NCBI GenBank assembly: GCA_043811005.1
Contig: JBDRNO010000266.1
Span: 1 to 32,648, forward strand
Length of the DNA stretch: 32,648 bases
DNA from: JBDRNO01 sp043811005
GTDB taxonomy: Bacteria; Bacteroidota; Bacteroidia; NORP154
Direction: 5' to 3'
A model generated the notes under the pieces. That model was not told where the DNA came from and ran no database searches. It worked only from the letters and a program-made list of their open reading frames with translations. The position numbers and the translations under genes were made by a program. Below are positions 30,518 to 32,648 of this stretch, piece after piece; within the stretch, counting starts at the first letter, position 1; each line of letters opens with the position of its first letter.

Positions 30518-31540
30518 ATGGAAGCAAAAGAAAAAGAACAAATAGATATCAAAAAAGAAAAGATGAAAGCGCTCCAGTTGACAATGGAGAAGCTGGAAAA
30601 AACTTATGGGAAGGGAACCATAATGAAGATGGGCGATTCTGCAGTTATGAGTGTTGAAACGATCTCTACGGGTTCCTTAACTTTAGATATTGCCTTGGGT
30701 ATTGGCGGGTTACCAAAAGGCAGGGTTGTTGAAATATATGGATCTGAGGCATCAGGAAAGACAACCCTGGCAATCCATGCTATTGCTGAAGCACAAAAGA
30801 AAGGCGGCATAGCTGCTTTTATTGATGCCGAACATGCTTTTGACAGGAAATATGCTGAAAACTTAGGTGTGGATACGGAAAATTTGTTAATTTCTCAACC
30901 CGATAACGGGGAACAGGCATTAGAGATCACAGATAATTTAATCCGGTCAGGAGCAATTGATATTCTTGTAATTGACTCTGTTGCCGCATTGACCCCGAAA
31001 AGTGAAATAGAAGGTGAAATGGGTGATTCGCAGATGGGACTACAAGCCCGCTTGATGTCACAAGCGCTGCGTAAACTCACTGCAATCATAGGTAGAACCG
31101 GCTGCTGCTGCATTTTTATCAACCAGATCCGTCAGAAAATCGGTATTATGTTTGGAAATCCCGAAACAACCACAGGAGGCAATGCATTAAAATTCTATTC
31201 TTCAATTCGTTTAGATATCAGGAGAATAGCTCAAATTAAAGATGGAGAAGAAATTAAAGGAAGCAGGACAAGGGTAAAAGTTGTAAAAAATAAACTTGCA
31301 CCTCCATTCAGAACTGCTGAGTTTGATATCATGTATGGTAAAGGAATTTCTAAAGTCGGTGAGTTGGTGGATATTGGCGTTGAGAATAATATTATACGTA
31401 AAAGTGGTTCATGGTTCAGCTACGGGGATACAAAACTCGCACAAGGCAGAGATGCAGTAAAACAACTGTTACTCGATAATCCTGAGTTATCCGAAGAGCT
31501 TGAAGTAAAAATAAAAGAAGCAATTGCGGGGAAAAATTAG
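30518..31540 (+). CDS. recA: Recombinase RecA
   Basis: This complete 340-residue RecA has Walker A GSEASGKTT (about 75-83), Walker B IDILVIDSVAAL, the L1 region MGDSQMGLQARLMSQALRKL, and L2 with FGNPETTTGGNALKFY. The cysteine triplet GCCCIFINQIR is typical of Bacteroidota. It forms filaments on single-stranded DNA for homologous recombination and, where LexA exists, SOS induction. The gene stands alone, divergent from the macrodomain gene. Confidence 0.98.
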   Translation: MEAKEKEQIDIKKEKMKALQLTMEKLEKTYGKGTIMKMGDSAVMSVETISTGSLTLDIALGIGGLPKGRVVEIYGSEASGKTTLAIHAIAEAQKKGGIAAFIDAEHAFDRKYAENLGVDTENLLISQPDNGEQALEITDNLIRSGAIDILVIDSVAALTPKSEIEGEMGDSQMGLQARLMSQALRKLTAIIGRTGCCCIFINQIRQKIGIMFGNPETTTGGNALKFYSSIRLDIRRIAQIKDGEEIKGSRTRVKVVKNKLAPPFRTAEFDIMYGKGISKVGELVDIGVENNIIRKSGSWFSYGDTKLAQGRDAVKQLLLDNPELSEELEVKIKEAIAGKN

Positions 31541-31629
31541 ACTCTTTTGTTTTCATCCGTCATCTGGTACGATTTATGATTTAATTGTGTTGTTACTTTA
31601 AATTATGAATAAGTTTGAATTTTAAATCG

Positions 31630-31637
31630 TAAATTTG
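31630..31637 (+). promoter_or_regulatory. Putative -7 promoter box (TAAATTTG) for the TPR lipoprotein
   Basis: TAAATTTG matches TAnnTTTG and would start transcription about 19 nt before the ATG at 31661. A TTG lies only 13 nt upstream, too close for a usual -33 element. Confidence 0.4.
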
Positions 31638-31660
31638 ACTACTAACTACGCATTATCGTA

Positions 31661-32648
31661 ATGATTCGTATTTATTTCTCCATTATATCCTTTTCCCTCT
31701 CTATCCTTATCCTTGTTTCCTGTGCTGAAAGTGAAAATCCTTCAATAACAGGTAATGAGACCAGTGATATAAATAATCAGATTTTACAAGATAAACAACC
31801 AACAACCCCCGATCAGCAAATTGATTGTCTGACACAACAAATTAACAAGGATAGAACAGATGCCAATTTATTTCACGAACGTGGCAAACTTTATTACGAA
31901 CGAAATTATTTAGATCAGGCACTAACAGATGTTAAAGTAGCTATCAGGATTGACAGCACACAATCCTGCTTCTATTATACTTTATCCGACATATACTTTA
32001 CAAGCGGAAATGCGAATAAATATAAAGAGGCTCTCGAGAAATGCATATTATTAGAACCAAAGCATGTTGAAGCATTGTTGAAACTTGCAGAGCTACACCT
32101 TATCACAAGGCAATATAAGAAAACTATTGAAATTGTCAACACAGTTTTGGGTATAGATAAGCATAATGCCAAAGCATATTTTATTCTCGGAACGAACTTT
32201 AAGGAAACCGGGGATTCAGCCAGGGCTATTTCCAGCTTCCAGACCGCAGTGGAGAAAGATCCTGACCATTACCACGCTTATGTTGAATTGGGTTTATTGT
32301 TTTATAAAAAAAAGAATAAATTGGCGATAGATTATTTAAATAATGCATTGAACCTAAATCCACATAGCATTGAGGCACACTATGCCAAGGCGATGTTTTA
32401 CCAGGAAAATAATGAGATAGATAAAGCAGTTGATACTTATGCTACTATATTGCAAATTGATCCCAACTATAAATTTGCTCATTATAACCTTGGTTTTATT
32501 CATTCCAAATATTTGGAAGAATACAAGACTGCCGCCCTGCATTTTGATAATGCTATAAAATGTGATTCAACTTACGCTGAAGCATATTATATGCGCGGTT
32601 TATGTATGGAAAATCTGGGTGATATTGCCATGGCAAGAGAAGATTATA
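31661..32648 (+). CDS. TPR-repeat lipoprotein, partial (3' end outside window)
   Basis: The frame opens at ATG 31661 and runs off the right edge (329 full codons). Residues 1-21 form a lipoprotein signal (FSLSILILVSC, lipobox Cys at 21). A Ser/Asn/Gln-rich linker follows, then at least seven tetratricopeptide repeats with the usual A-x3-(Y/F)-x2-(L/G)...A spacing, for example ALEKCILLEPKHVEALLKLA and AISSFQTAVEKDPDHYHAY. TPR arrays bind proteins; the lipid anchor would place this one at the envelope. The partner is unknown. It starts 120 nt after recA with its own promoter-like box. Confidence 0.88.
   Translation, partial: MIRIYFSIISFSLSILILVSCAESENPSITGNETSDINNQILQDKQPTTPDQQIDCLTQQINKDRTDANLFHERGKLYYERNYLDQALTDVKVAIRIDSTQSCFYYTLSDIYFTSGNANKYKEALEKCILLEPKHVEALLKLAELHLITRQYKKTIEIVNTVLGIDKHNAKAYFILGTNFKETGDSARAISSFQTAVEKDPDHYHAYVELGLLFYKKKNKLAIDYLNNALNLNPHSIEAHYAKAMFYQENNEIDKAVDTYATILQIDPNYKFAHYNLGFIHSKYLEEYKTAALHFDNAIKCDSTYAEAYYMRGLCMENLGDIAMAREDY

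Overview
The window reads as chromosomal DNA of an AT-rich Bacteroidota bacterium. RecA has the family-typical GCCCIFINQ segment, the best promoter-like sites fit the Bacteroidota pattern (TTG, 19-20 nt, TAnnTTTG), Shine-Dalgarno sequences are almost absent, and a stand-alone DUF1987/SiaC protein and an ECF sigma factor with a small partner are present. I see no rRNA, tRNA, CRISPR array, transposase or prophage gene. Two genes run off the ends: a type III restriction-like helicase on the left and a TPR lipoprotein on the right.

Layout. 1-1887: 5' part of a DEAD/DEAH helicase (minus). 2050-5841 (minus): MNT nucleotidyltransferase, HEPN protein and a large Na+/H+ antiporter with a C-terminal cyclic-nucleotide domain. 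6126-7988 (minus): adenylate cyclase fused to an HD domain. 8309-11485 (plus): a promoter, a DUF1538 membrane protein and a protein made of three tandem PII-like domains. This is the best candidate for an under-described system. 11625-15110 (minus): small lipoproteins, SiaC-like protein, DUF192 remnant, two tandemly duplicated acyl carrier proteins, AI-2E family permease and a CutA-like protein. 15160-17064 (minus): a graveyard of four damaged genes (accC, a Sua5-like tail, bamA/oah tail, purC with an internal deletion). 17085-20745 (minus): metallophosphoesterase, beta-carbonic anhydrase, Kef-like antiporter and a small membrane protein. 21530-22864 (plus): cyclic-nucleotide-gated K+ channel. 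22853-25931 (minus): uvrA, broken by one base in a 10-A run and enlarged by repeat-derived in-frame insertions. 26296-27573 (plus): ECF sigma factor and a small companion. 27739-30373 (minus): nth, thpR, acylphosphatase and macrodomain protein. 30518-end (plus): recA and the TPR lipoprotein.

Two themes recur. The first is cation homeostasis under nucleotide control: a cyclase, two cyclic-nucleotide-binding transport proteins, a Kef-like antiporter and a PII-linked transporter lie within 23 kb. The second is genome plasticity through palindromes. At least a dozen long imperfect inverted repeats fill the intergenic gaps, two of them share their arms, and palindromes of the same style sit in frame inside uvrA.
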